Assembly (NCBI RefSeq): GCF_006715565.1
Contig: NZ_VFNL01000001.1
Location: 3,410,001-3,474,000, forward strand
DNA length: 64,000 bases
Reading direction: 5' to 3'
Source of the DNA: Microbacterium sp. SLBN-154
GTDB lineage: Bacteria; Actinomycetota; Actinomycetes; Actinomycetales; Microbacteriaceae
Part shown: in pieces, positions 15,597 through 24,274 of the stretch
How positions within the stretch are numbered: the first letter of the stretch is position 1
Layout: every line of letters begins with the position of its first letter
Made by a program: the position numbers and the translations under genes
The notes under the pieces: generated by a model
The model's database searches: none
What the model was told of the DNA's origin: nothing
Seen by the model: the letters and a program-made list of their open reading frames with translations, nothing else

Positions 15597-17215
15597 TCGC
15601 GGTGCACTACAGCGATCTCTGGCAGGGAATCGCGCGTGCCGATCCGGAGCGACCGGCGATCATCACCTCGGACGGGGAGATGTCGTACGCGCGCTTCGCC
15701 GCCGAGGCCGGTGCTCTCGCTCGCCACCTGCAGGAGCGCGGACTGGTGGTCGGCGACGCGGCGGCGATGCTGCTGTACAACCGTGCCGAGTACCTGACGT
15801 TCCTGTGGGCGTGCCTGTCCATCGGCGTCGCGCCGGTGGCCATCAACTACCGCTACCGCGCCGGCGAAGTGCGCACCCTGCTGCAGGACTGCGACGCACG
15901 CGTGCTGCTCGCGCCGACCTCACTGGCGCACGTGGTGCGAGAGGCGAACGCGGGCCTGGATCACCCCGTGGCGGTGATCTCGGTCGACGACGGCGGTCCG
16001 GCGATCGACGGCGCGGCCTCGTGGACCGAGATCGTCCACGAGGGCGGGGCGATGCCCGAGCGTGCGCCGAGCGGCGCCGACATGCGCCTGTACACCGGCG
16101 GGACCACGGGGGCACCGAAGGCGGTGGTGTGGGACGTCGACACCCTGCTCCACGCCCGCCGGCAGTCGACGTGGGGCATCGTGGGACTCGAGCCGCCCGC
16201 GGATCTGGCGCAGGCGGTGCGCATCGCGGTCGACCCGGCGACCCCGCGCGTGGTGACTCTGCCGCTGCCGCCGCTGCTGCACGGCACGGCCCAGTCGACG
16301 ACCATGGGCACGCTCGCCCTCGGCGGTACGGTCGTGCTGCAGAGCGGGGCGAGCCTCGACGTGGCCGAGGCACTGCGGCTGGCCCGGGCGCACCGGGTGA
16401 CGCGGATCATCGTGGCGGGGGATGCCGTTGCGCTGCCCTTCGTGGAGGCGATCGAGCGCAGCGGCCGGCGTCTGGCCGACCTCAGGTCGGTCCTCAGCTC
16501 GGGCATGCGATTCAGCGACGACGTGAAACGCCGACTGCATGCGCAGGGCGACGTCATGATCGTCGACCTCCTCGCCTCCAGCGAGGGGGGCCCTTTCGCA
16601 TTCGGCGTCACCCATCGCGCCGAAGACCTGCCGGCCCGGTTCGTGACCACGCCCGAGACGGTGCTGCTGGATCCGGACCTCAACGAAGTGGCGCCCGTCG
16701 CCGGCGCCCTCGGCATCCTGGCCTTCCGCGGCGTGCTCCCGTCGGGGTACTACGGCGACCCCGAGAAGACGGCGCGCTCGTTCCCCGTCATCAACGGCCG
16801 GCGATACGTGATGCCCGGCGACTGGGCGCGTTCCCGAGGCGACGGATCGATCGAGCTGCTCGGCAGACTGAGCGCGGTCGTGAACACCGGCGGCGAGAAG
16901 GTGTTCCCGGCCGAGGTCGAGGACGTGCTGCTGGCGCATCCGAGCGTCGATGACGCGATCGTCTTCGGGCTTCCCGACGCGCGCTTCGGCGAGTCGGTGT
17001 GCGCGATGATCGCGCCGGTGCCCGGTGAGACGATCGACACCGCTGCGCTCGTGGTGCACCTCGACGCGCACCTGGCCGGTTTCAAGAAGCCACGCCACTT
17101 CTTCGTCCGCGACAGCCTCGGCCGGTCGGCGACCGGCAAGATCGAGCTCGCCCGGGTGAAGGAGGATGCCGCCCGCGAGCTGGCGGGGCGGGCAGCGAAG
17201 GAGGTCGTCCGTTGA
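15593..17215 (+). CDS. Acyl-CoA synthetase (AMP-dependent)
   Basis: The 540-aa protein starts at GTG 15593, overlapping the SDR stop. ANL-family motifs are in order: the P-loop-like YTGGTTGAPKAVVW, A5-like LLASSEGGP, the hinge region PGDWARSRGDGSIELLGR, and NTGGEKVFPAEVEDVL. The catalytic lysine near the C-terminus is in GRSATGKIELARV. It activates a carboxylic acid to its CoA thioester, the entry step of the operon. The overall pattern is close to FadD3/cyclohexanecarboxylate-type ligases, but the acid is unknown. Confidence 0.92.
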   Translation: MIAVHYSDLWQGIARADPERPAIITSDGEMSYARFAAEAGALARHLQERGLVVGDAAAMLLYNRAEYLTFLWACLSIGVAPVAINYRYRAGEVRTLLQDCDARVLLAPTSLAHVVREANAGLDHPVAVISVDDGGPAIDGAASWTEIVHEGGAMPERAPSGADMRLYTGGTTGAPKAVVWDVDTLLHARRQSTWGIVGLEPPADLAQAVRIAVDPATPRVVTLPLPPLLHGTAQSTTMGTLALGGTVVLQSGASLDVAEALRLARAHRVTRIIVAGDAVALPFVEAIERSGRRLADLRSVLSSGMRFSDDVKRRLHAQGDVMIVDLLASSEGGPFAFGVTHRAEDLPARFVTTPETVLLDPDLNEVAPVAGALGILAFRGVLPSGYYGDPEKTARSFPVINGRRYVMPGDWARSRGDGSIELLGRLSAVVNTGGEKVFPAEVEDVLLAHPSVDDAIVFGLPDARFGESVCAMIAPVPGETIDTAALVVHLDAHLAGFKKPRHFFVRDSLGRSATGKIELARVKEDAARELAGRAAKEVVR

Positions 17216-18096
17216 GCACCGGACCGGGAATCGACATCGCCGCCGTCACGGCGATCGATGTCCACGTGCACGTGCAGATCGACGACAGCGGTCGCACCGC
17301 TTCGCCGCGGGCACTGACCGAGGCGATGGCGGCGTACTTCGGCAGCAGCGAGAAGCCCCGTACGGTCGATCAGACGGCGACGTACTACCGCGAACGGGGA
17401 ATGGCCGCGGTCGTGTTCACCGTCGACGCGACGACGAACCTCGGTCACGCACCCAACAGCATCGACGACCTCGCTGCCGGAGCGCGGCGCAACGCGGATG
17501 TGCTGATCGCCTTCGGCAGCGTCGATCCGCTGCAGGGCCCGGCTGCCGTCGACGAGGCGCGACGCCAGGTGCACGAACTGGGGGTCCGCGGGTTCAAGTT
17601 CCACCCGTCGGTGCAGGCCTTCGATCCCTCGGCGGAGGAGTTCACCCCCCTGTGGGCGGCGATCGAGGAGATGCAGGTGCCGATCATCGTCCACACCGGC
17701 CAGACCGGGGCGGGAGCGGGAACGCCGGGCGGGTGGGGGTTTCGGCTGTCCCTGTCGAACCCGATGCTGCTGGACGACGTCGCCGCCCGGCATCCGCATC
17801 TGCAGATCATTATGGCTCACCCCAGCGTCCCCTGGCAGGACGAGGCGCTCTCGATCGCCACGCACAAGGCGAACACGTGGATCGACCTGTCGGGGTGGTC
17901 ACCGAAGTACTTCTCCCCCGCCCTGGTCCGAGCGGCACGGACCTACTTGAAGCACAAGATGCTGTTCGGCTCGGACCTGCCCGCGCTGACCCCCGACCGG
18001 TGGCTGAAGGACTTCGCGCTGCTGGAGTACCCGGAGGACGTGCAGCGGATGATCCTCAAGGACAACGCCGTCCGCTTGCTCGGGCTGGAGCAGTGA
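17212..18096 (+). CDS. Amidohydrolase-2 family (ACMSD-like) hydrolase/decarboxylase
   Basis: The 294-aa protein starts at TTG 17212, overlapping the ligase stop. Metal-site motifs are complete: IDVHVHV (His18, His20), FKFHPS, VHTGQ, MAHPSVPW and FGSDLPA. This is the amidohydrolase-2 pattern, whose members are mostly non-oxidative decarboxylases or C-C/amide hydrolases acting on ring-derived acids. Its position between a CoA ligase and an acyl-CoA dehydrogenase suggests it trims a ring-cleavage or carboxylated intermediate. Confidence 0.88.
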   Translation: MSTGPGIDIAAVTAIDVHVHVQIDDSGRTASPRALTEAMAAYFGSSEKPRTVDQTATYYRERGMAAVVFTVDATTNLGHAPNSIDDLAAGARRNADVLIAFGSVDPLQGPAAVDEARRQVHELGVRGFKFHPSVQAFDPSAEEFTPLWAAIEEMQVPIIVHTGQTGAGAGTPGGWGFRLSLSNPMLLDDVAARHPHLQIIMAHPSVPWQDEALSIATHKANTWIDLSGWSPKYFSPALVRAARTYLKHKMLFGSDLPALTPDRWLKDFALLEYPEDVQRMILKDNAVRLLGLEQ

Positions 18097-19268
18097 TGGC
18101 AGCCCCGACCGACCTCTTCGGCTACACCGGTCTCCTCACCGAGGCCGAATCGGGGAAGCTTCGGGACTTGCGCTCCTTGCTCGAGGAGCGTGCCCGGCCT
18201 CACCTGGCGCAATGGTGGGAGGACGGTGTCTGCCCGGCGCATCTGCGTGAGGAGCTCGCTGCGCTACGACTCGAGGACGATCCGGCCCTGCTCGACGACG
18301 GGGACCTGCCGCGCGCCCTGTATCTCGGATTCCGGCATTTCGAACTGGCCCGCTTCGATATGTCCATCGGAACGCTGTACGGAGGTCAGGTCGCGATGTT
18401 CCGTACCCTGATCCGGAAGGGCGGGTCGGACGAGCAGGTCGCCCGCTGGGATGCACGTATCCCCTCGTTCGCGTTCACGGGCTGCTTCGCGCTCACCGAG
18501 CCCGACCATGGCTCGGACGTCGCAGGGAGCCTGACCACGACAGCCGTCCGCGACCGCGACGAGTGGCGGATCACCGGCCGCAAGCGCTGGATCGGCAACG
18601 CTGCGCTCTCGGACGTCTTGGTCGTCGTCGCGCGCGACATCGCCGACGGCAGCGCGAAGGCGTTCGTCGTCCCGCGCGATGCCGCGGGAGTCTCGCTCGA
18701 AGATATCCGAGGCAAGATCGCGCTGCGCATGGTGCGCAACGCCGACATCAGGCTGGACGACGTCCGCGTCGCCGAGTCGGATCGGCTCGGCCGCATCGAC
18801 TCGTTCCGCGATATCGCCGCGATCCTGGCCGATCTGCGCTATGTCGCGGGGTGGAACGCCGCTGGTCTCCAAGCCGGCGCCTACGAGGCCGCTCTGCGGT
18901 ACACGACCTCGCGCGAGCAGTTCGGACGCCCGATCGCGGGCTTCCAGCTGGTGCAGGAGAAGCTCGCCCGCATGTTGGGGAACGCCACCGCGACGCTCGC
19001 GATGGCGGTGCGGCTCACCACCCTGCGCGACGCGGGCACCGCAGCCGAACTGCACTCCGCGCTCACCAAAACCTGGGCGGCTGACCGCGCACGTGAGACC
19101 GTCGCGCTGGCCCGCGAGATATGCGGGGCGGAGGGGATCCGGGTGGACTCGGATGTGGCGCGCTACTTCGCGGACGCGGAGGCGCTGTACACGTTCGAGG
19201 GCACCCACGAAATCAACTCGCTGATCGTCGGCAGGGCTATCACGGGACTGAGCGCCTTCACTCGCTGA
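18096..19268 (+). CDS. Acyl-CoA dehydrogenase
   Basis: The 390-aa protein starts at ATG 18096, sharing one base with the upstream stop; GTG 18093 is an alternative. It has the FAD/substrate motif CFALTEPDHGSDVAG, GRKRWIGNAALSD, TSREQFGRPIAGFQLVQEKLARM and the C-terminal TFEGTHEINSLIVGRAITG. The last segment is glutaryl-CoA dehydrogenase-like. It introduces the double bond for the MaoC hydratase. It would need ETF as acceptor; etfBA lies at 39838-41599. It ends 6 bp from the convergent IclR gene. Confidence 0.92.
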   Translation: MAAPTDLFGYTGLLTEAESGKLRDLRSLLEERARPHLAQWWEDGVCPAHLREELAALRLEDDPALLDDGDLPRALYLGFRHFELARFDMSIGTLYGGQVAMFRTLIRKGGSDEQVARWDARIPSFAFTGCFALTEPDHGSDVAGSLTTTAVRDRDEWRITGRKRWIGNAALSDVLVVVARDIADGSAKAFVVPRDAAGVSLEDIRGKIALRMVRNADIRLDDVRVAESDRLGRIDSFRDIAAILADLRYVAGWNAAGLQAGAYEAALRYTTSREQFGRPIAGFQLVQEKLARMLGNATATLAMAVRLTTLRDAGTAAELHSALTKTWAADRARETVALAREICGAEGIRVDSDVARYFADAEALYTFEGTHEINSLIVGRAITGLSAFTR

Positions 19269-19274
19269 CGCGGC

Positions 19275-20069
19275 TCAGCCTTCAGCTCGTCCGAATCCGG
19301 CACTGTCGAGTGCACGCGAGATGGATGCCGCGGTGAGCCGCACCAGATGGATCATGTTCTTGCCGTCGACGTCCTGCTCGGTCAGCGCGAGCGAGACGGC
19401 GGCGACCACGGTCTTGTCTGCGCCCCGGACCGGAGCGGCCACACCGACGTGGACGTCGTCGACCTGACGGTCGCTGACCGCGTAGCCGGTGTGACGGATG
19501 TCATCCAGTAAGCGGTCCAGGACAAGGGGGTCGGTGAAGGTGCGCGGCGTGAAAGCCTCGAGTTCGCCGGCGAGCACTTGCGTGCGCACCTCGTCGGGAG
19601 CGTTCGCGAGCAGGACCAACCCGATCGCGGTGGCATGCAGCGGGTATCGCTTCCCGACCTGTGGGCGCCGCACCTGCCGTCGCGGGCTCTGGAATCGCTC
19701 GATGGAAACCAGCTCCAACCCTTCGCGGATGGCGAGGTGCGAGGCGTAGCCTGTCGTCTCGTACAGATCCTGCATGTACGGACGGGCCAGCCGCTGCAAC
19801 CCGACCGACCTCGGGGCGAGCGAGGCGACCTCCCACAGCCGCAACCCGATGTTGTAATTCCCGTCGGTGTCGCGCTCGAGCGCTCCCCATTCGGTGAGGC
19901 GCCCCACGATGCGGTGACAGGTCGCGATCGGCAGCTCGCTGCGGCGACTGATGTCCGAGAGCGACTGCCGGACGCGGCCGCCCTGGAAGGTGCCGAGAAT
20001 CGCGAATGCGCGGTCGATCAGCGAACGCGATCCGTCTCCAATCGGCTCCTTCGGCGATTCCTGCGTCAT
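19275..20069 (-). CDS. IclR-family transcriptional regulator (second)
   Basis: The 264-aa protein has a winged helix (SLIDRAFAILGTFQGG, LSDISRRSELPIATCHRIVGRLTEWGALE) and an IclR effector domain (YPLHATAIGLVLLANAP, GYAVSDRQVDDVHVGVAAPV). It starts 5 bp after the ornithine aminotransferase stop on the same strand, so it may be cotranscribed with the DDAH-rocD genes. It also faces the catabolic operon end-on, so its targets are ambiguous. Confidence 0.92.
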   Translation of the reverse strand: MTQESPKEPIGDGSRSLIDRAFAILGTFQGGRVRQSLSDISRRSELPIATCHRIVGRLTEWGALERDTDGNYNIGLRLWEVASLAPRSVGLQRLARPYMQDLYETTGYASHLAIREGLELVSIERFQSPRRQVRRPQVGKRYPLHATAIGLVLLANAPDEVRTQVLAGELEAFTPRTFTDPLVLDRLLDDIRHTGYAVSDRQVDDVHVGVAAPVRGADKTVVAAVSLALTEQDVDGKNMIHLVRLTAASISRALDSAGFGRAEG

Positions 20070-20074
20070 GCGGC

Positions 20075-21301
20075 TCAGCCCGCGAGGACGAGCTTCAGCT
20101 GCTCGACGGCCCAGTCCAGCTCGGTCGCGCGGATGACCAGAGGCGGCGCGATCCGGAGGGTCTGCCCCTGGGTGTCCTTGGCCAGGACGCCGCGCGCGAG
20201 GAGGCGCTCGGCGACCTCGCGGCCGGTGCCCACGGCGGGGTCGATGTCGATCCCGGCCCAGAGCCCCGCGATGCGCACCTGCGTGACGCCGTGCCCGACG
20301 AGTTCGGCGAGCCCCGCCTCGAGGTGCTCGCCCAGGGCGGCGGCGCGTTTCTGGAACTCGCCGGTCTGCAGCATCTCGACCACCCGCGTTCCGACCGCGG
20401 CGGCCAGCGGATTGCCGCCGAAGGTCGACCCGTGCTCGCCCGGACGGATGACGCCCAGGACGTCTCGGTCGGCGACGACGGCCGACACCGGCACGATGCC
20501 GCCCCCGAGCGCCTTGCCGAGCAGGTAGACGTCGGGCACCACTTCTTCGCGGTCGCAGGCGAAGGTCGTTCCCACGCGTCCGAGCCCCGACTGGATCTCA
20601 TCGGCGATGAACAGCACGCCGCGCCGGGTGCAGATCTCCCGCACCGCGCGGAGGTACCCCTCGGGCGGGATGATGACCCCCGCCTCGCCCTGGATCGGCT
20701 CGATGAGCACCGCCGCGGTGTTCTCGTCGATCGCGGCCTCGATCGCTGCGGCGTCGCCGTAGGGCACGTGCACGAACCCGCCGCCGTACGGGCCGAAGTC
20801 GTCGTGCGAGACCGGGTCGTCGCTGAAGCCGACGATCGTCGTGGTGCGGCCGTGGAAGTTCCCGTGGGCGACCACGATCGTCGCCGCATCCGCAGCGACG
20901 CCCTTCACACGGTAACCCCATGCTCGCGCGACCTTGATGCCCGTCTCCACCGCTTCGGCGCCGGTGTTCATCGGCAGCACGAGGTCTTTGCCGCAGAGTT
21001 CGGCGAGCGCAGCGGCGAACTCGCCCAACCGGTCGCTGTGGTACGCGCGACTGGTGAGGGTCACGCGGGCGAGCTGCTCCTGGGCGGCAGCGACGATGGC
21101 GGGGTGACCGTGTCCGAAGTTCAGCGCGGAGTACGCCGACAGCAGGTCGAGGTAGCGCTTGCCCTCGACATCGGTGACCCACGCGCCTTCCGCGCGCGAG
21201 ACCACCACGGGCAACGGGTGGTAGTTGTGGGCGAGATGCTGCTCCTCGGCGTCGATCACCCGCAGGGTCGCGGTGTCGGTCGGGAGTTCGGAGATGCTCA
21301 C
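20075..21301 (-). CDS. rocD: Ornithine aminotransferase
   Basis: The 408-aa class-III PLP aminotransferase starts at GTG 21301, which overlaps the upstream stop by 4 bp. PLP-site motifs are NTGAEAVETGIKVARAWGY, NFHGRT, EPIQGEAGVIIPP and ADEIQSGLGR, with the Schiff-base lysine in LGKALGGGIVPVSAV. Gly/Tyr features (YSALNFGHGHP) and length match ornithine-oxo-acid transaminase. It converts ornithine to glutamate semialdehyde, which PutA (24748) oxidises to glutamate. Confidence 0.95.
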   Translation of the reverse strand: MSISELPTDTATLRVIDAEEQHLAHNYHPLPVVVSRAEGAWVTDVEGKRYLDLLSAYSALNFGHGHPAIVAAAQEQLARVTLTSRAYHSDRLGEFAAALAELCGKDLVLPMNTGAEAVETGIKVARAWGYRVKGVAADAATIVVAHGNFHGRTTTIVGFSDDPVSHDDFGPYGGGFVHVPYGDAAAIEAAIDENTAAVLIEPIQGEAGVIIPPEGYLRAVREICTRRGVLFIADEIQSGLGRVGTTFACDREEVVPDVYLLGKALGGGIVPVSAVVADRDVLGVIRPGEHGSTFGGNPLAAAVGTRVVEMLQTGEFQKRAAALGEHLEAGLAELVGHGVTQVRIAGLWAGIDIDPAVGTGREVAERLLARGVLAKDTQGQTLRIAPPLVIRATELDWAVEQLKLVLAG

Positions 21302-22203
21302 GACCCCTCCGTCCCGCGGCGGAGCTCGAGGGTGCAGCACTTGATACCGCCACCGCCGAGGAGGAGCTCGGACAGATCGATCATGATCGGGTTGTACCCG
21401 CGCTCGCGCAGCTGTGCCTCGAAGCCGGTCGCCCGCGGCGAGATGATGACGTTGTAGCCGTCACTGGCCGAGTTCAGCCCGAACACCGCCCCGTCGTCAT
21501 CCGACACCCGGATGGCGTCGGGGTAGCGCTCGGCGAGGATCGCCTGGCCGCGCTCGTCGAACGCGTGCTCGAGGTAGGCGATGTTCGCCCGCTCGACCCC
21601 GCCCGGGCCCTCCACCGGGTCGAGGACCGCGATCGCGGTGTCGAGGTGGTAGAACCGCGGGTCGATGAGGTTCAGCGAGACGACCTCCTTGCCGAAGACC
21701 TCCCCCACCTCGCGGTGACTGTCACCGGTCGAGCGGAAGCCGGTGCCGGCGAGGATGGTCTCGCCCACGAGCAGGAAGTCGCCCTCGCCCTCGTTGACCT
21801 CGCGGGGCACGACGACGTCGTACCCGTTGTCACGGAACCACTCCATGAACGCCGGCCCCTCGGGCACCCGCTCGTCGAAGCGGAACTTCGCGCCGTAGGC
21901 GATCCCGTCGATGAGGAACCCACCGTTGGCGGTGTAGACCATGTCCGGCAGACCGTCGATGGGGTCGATCAGCTCCACCTCGTGGCCGAGCTCGAGGTAG
22001 GCGTCGTAGAGGGCCTGCCACTGCCGGACGGCCTTGGCGGTGTCGGTGGGGTTCGCCGGCTCCATCCAGGGATTGATGGTGTAGCTGACGGTGAAGAACT
22101 CGGGCCGGCACATGAGGTACCGGCGGTGCTGGGCGATGCGCCCCGTGGAGCTCGCGGTTGCGGCGGTGGCCTCGACGGTCGGCGCGGTGTTCTGAGTGGA
22201 CAT
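21298..22203 (-). CDS. DDAH-fold guanidino hydrolase (annotated dimethylargininase or arginine dihydrolase)
   Basis: The 301-aa protein starts at ATG 22203 with AAGGAG upstream. The amidinotransferase/DDAH fold is indicated by MCRPEFFTVSYTINPWM, DMVYTANGG (87-95), EGEGDFLL, the catalytic His in RFYHLDTA, and the C-terminal Cys289/Cys290 in GGIKCCTLEL. Proteins of this family hydrolyse methylarginine or arginine. Coupling to rocD argues for a product that feeds ornithine; the cyanobacterial arginine dihydrolase (ArgZ/AgrE) shares this fold. The first ~22 residues are a low-complexity tail. Confidence 0.85.
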   Translation of the reverse strand: MSTQNTAPTVEATAATASSTGRIAQHRRYLMCRPEFFTVSYTINPWMEPANPTDTAKAVRQWQALYDAYLELGHEVELIDPIDGLPDMVYTANGGFLIDGIAYGAKFRFDERVPEGPAFMEWFRDNGYDVVVPREVNEGEGDFLLVGETILAGTGFRSTGDSHREVGEVFGKEVVSLNLIDPRFYHLDTAIAVLDPVEGPGGVERANIAYLEHAFDERGQAILAERYPDAIRVSDDDGAVFGLNSASDGYNVIISPRATGFEAQLRERGYNPIMIDLSELLLGGGGIKCCTLELRRGTEGS

Positions 22204-22328
22204 CGGTCTCCTTGCGAAGGTGCGGCGGACGCTGTCCAGAGGCCCGGCGGGGCTTCGAAGCCGTCGACCCGGGCACGCCGGGACCATTGTGCCACGGCCC
22301 CCTTCCATGCACCTGTGACGCCGCGCTC

Positions 22329-23321
22329 TCAGTCGGCGACGACCACGACCTTGCCCACCGTGTGCCCGGCGTCGACATGGGCGATCGCTGCTCCGGCGTC
22401 GCTCAAGGGGAAGGTCTTCTCGATGACGGGACGGATGACGCCGGCCGCCGTCATCCGCACGAGCTCAGCCGTCACCGGGGTCTTCGTCACGGCCGTGACC
22501 GAACGGAACCGCCGCGCACGGCGGCTGAGGAAGAGCGAGCGGATGATCCGAGGGAACGGTCCCCAGACGGGATGGCCGTCGCCCCCGACGAGGGCGACGG
22601 TACCGCCGTCGCGGAGACGGTCGCGGAGCGCCTCGAGCGGGAGTTCGCCGGCGATGTCGACGACGGCGTCGAAGGCTGCGGCGGGAAGGGAGGCGATGTC
22701 GTGGGTGCGGTAATCGAGGGCGCGCAGGGCCCCGAGATCTCGGAGGGTCTGCTCGGCCCGCGCACCGCAGGTCGCCCACACCTCCGCGCCGCGCGCGACG
22801 GCGAGCGCGGCGGTGAGGGTGCCGACTCCGCCCCCGGCTCCGACGAGCAGCACGGTCGACCCCGCCCCGACCCGACAGGTGTCGAGGATCGTCGACGCGG
22901 TGTTGCCCGCGATCGGCAGCGTCGCGGCGACGACCGGGTCGAGGCCCGCCGGCAGCGCGGTGAGTCGCTCTGCCTTCACCGTGACGAACTCCGCCAGCGT
23001 CTCGTCGCCGGCCCCCACGACGAGATCGCCGACGGCGAGCCCGTCGACGTCGGCGCCGAGTGCGACGACCGTGCCCGCGACATCCATCCCACGGCCCCGC
23101 GTGCGCGGGCGTCGCAGCCCGAAGAAGAGCCGGACCACGCGCGGCTCGCCGCGCATCAGGTGGATGTCACCGGAGTTGAGCGATGCGGCAGCGACCCGAA
23201 GCAGCACCTCCCTGCGACCGGGGGTGGGGACAGGGATCGTTTCGGCGTGCACGACGGCTGCGGGCCCGTAGGAGTGCTGGCGCCAGGCCGTCATGGTCTG
23301 CGGGATCGTGTGGGTGGTCAT
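22329..23321 (-). CDS. NADP-dependent quinone-oxidoreductase-like MDR protein
   Basis: The 330-aa zinc-independent MDR protein has an N-terminal GroES-like domain (AASLNSGDIHLMRGE, GMDVAGTVVALG) and a cofactor-binding VLLVGAGGGVGTLTAALAVARG. It lacks the zinc-cysteine cluster. It probably reduces quinones or alkenals. It starts 1 nt after the XRE-regulator stop, so it belongs to the three-gene unit starting at 23981. Confidence 0.88.
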   Translation of the reverse strand: MTTHTIPQTMTAWRQHSYGPAAVVHAETIPVPTPGRREVLLRVAAASLNSGDIHLMRGEPRVVRLFFGLRRPRTRGRGMDVAGTVVALGADVDGLAVGDLVVGAGDETLAEFVTVKAERLTALPAGLDPVVAATLPIAGNTASTILDTCRVGAGSTVLLVGAGGGVGTLTAALAVARGAEVWATCGARAEQTLRDLGALRALDYRTHDIASLPAAAFDAVVDIAGELPLEALRDRLRDGGTVALVGGDGHPVWGPFPRIIRSLFLSRRARRFRSVTAVTKTPVTAELVRMTAAGVIRPVIEKTFPLSDAGAAIAHVDAGHTVGKVVVVAD

Positions 23322-23322
23322 G

Positions 23323-23547
23323 TCATTCCTCCGGCGTGTCGGGGTAGTGGAAGAGGTCGTCGAGGCGCGCGTCGAAGACGCGGGCGAGCTGGAACGCGAG
23401 CTCGAGCGTCGGGGAGTACCGGCCCTGCTCGATGGCGATGAGGGTCTGGCGCGTGACGCCCACGCGGCGGGCGACCTCGGCCTGTGTCATCCCCGCGGCC
23501 TCGCGGACGGCGCGGATGGTGTTGGTGACCTTGGTAGGACGGACCAT
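23323..23547 (-). CDS. Small XRE-type helix-turn-helix regulator
   Basis: The 74-aa protein consists of one HTH domain (NTIRAVREAAGMTQAEVARRVGVTRQTLIAIEQGRYSPTLELAFQLARVF) ending DDLFHYPD. This is the typical Cro/CI-type regulator found with a small membrane protein. Its ATG overlaps the membrane protein stop by one base. It likely autoregulates through the long palindrome at 23992-24058. Confidence 0.92.
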   Translation of the reverse strand: MVRPTKVTNTIRAVREAAGMTQAEVARRVGVTRQTLIAIEQGRYSPTLELAFQLARVFDARLDDLFHYPDTPEE

Positions 23548-23981
23548 CACGGCAGGCCCGTCCGGTAGGCGCTGAGTCTCGCCATGCCCCCGAGAGCCGC
23601 GGAGAGGAAGAACCCGAGGAACAGGGCGTTGCCGATCCAGAACCAGGGCGCTTCGATCATCGCGAGGATCAGGGCGACGATGCCGCCGATCGCGAGGAAG
23701 CTCTGGCCGATCCGTTCGCCGAACCGCTCGATCTCGCGATCGCGCTGGTCGGCGGTGTGCTCGAGCTCGGGGTCGCGCATCCGTGCGAGCATGCCCCACA
23801 CGATGCTGAGGACGATCGACAGCACGATGGCACCGGCGATCGTCCAGACCATCGGCCATACCCAGGCGATGTCGCCGACCGGCGTCGTGAACAGCTGCGG
23901 GACGATGAGTGCGAGATAGACCACCAGGCCGATGACGCTCGCGATGAGCTGAGCCCAGATCGTTCTCTCCATGTACGCCAT
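23547..23981 (-). CDS. Small four-helix membrane protein, partner of XRE regulator
   Basis: The 144-aa product starts at ATG 23981 with GGAGG upstream. Hydrophobic segments are at ~10-30, ~40-62, ~92-108 and ~112-130, and a charged cytoplasmic loop (RMRDPELEHTADQRDREIERFGERIG) lies between the second and third. Length and context match membrane partners of HTH regulators in Actinobacteria and Firmicutes. Function is unknown. Confidence 0.88.
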   Translation of the reverse strand: MAYMERTIWAQLIASVIGLVVYLALIVPQLFTTPVGDIAWVWPMVWTIAGAIVLSIVLSIVWGMLARMRDPELEHTADQRDREIERFGERIGQSFLAIGGIVALILAMIEAPWFWIGNALFLGFFLSAALGGMARLSAYRTGLP

Positions 23982-23991
23982 CGCGTCCTCC

Positions 23992-24058
23992 GATGTCAAA
24001 GATTCTTGACACTCACCGTACGGCGGCAGGGCGCGCGGTGTCAAGAATCTTTTACATC
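23992..24058 (-). promoter_or_regulatory. Long palindromic promoter/operator of the membrane-protein/XRE/MDR unit
   Basis: Two 21-bp arms (23992-24012 and 24038-24058) are inverted copies with one mismatch and a 25-bp spacer. Each arm includes TTGACA. On the minus strand TTGACA in the outer arm is followed 18 bp later by TACGGT, a usable -10. The inner arm then sits just before the ribosome binding site. This is the layout expected for autorepression by the XRE protein at 23323. Confidence 0.7.
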
Positions 24059-24082
24059 CCGCGACCTGGGGGGCGCCGACCT

Positions 24083-24164
24083 GCACAACTCCTCATGGAC
24101 GGCGTCGGACCCCCGCATAGACGGGGTTTCCGACCCGTCCGGCGCGGAATCTGAGGAGTTGTGC
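24083..24164. repeat. Hairpin repeat, TCCTCA module (family A)
   Basis: Perfect 13-bp inverted arms GCACAACTCCTCA (24083-24095) and TGAGGAGTTGTGC (24152-24164) enclose 56 bp. A related module with AACTCCTC/GAGGAGTT arms lies at 57522-57594. No gene is visible inside. Confidence 0.7.
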
Positions 24165-24171
24165 CGATGCC

Positions 24172-24263
24172 GCTGTCCTCAACTCCTGCAGAATCGACGT
24201 GGAGGCCGTCGGTCGGCGCTTGCAGGCCCCGCCGACGCCCGATCTGCAGGAGTTCAGGACAGC
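24172..24263. repeat. Hairpin repeat, CTGCAG module (family A)
   Basis: Inverted 21-bp arms at 24172-24192 and 24243-24263 match at 20 of 21 positions, with core AACTCCTGCAGA / TCTGCAGGAGTT, around a 50-bp spacer. A second copy of this module lies at 57422-57507. It may also serve as the terminator for the GNAT/PutA unit that ends at 24275. Confidence 0.7.
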
Positions 24264-24274
24264 GCGGCCCTCGC

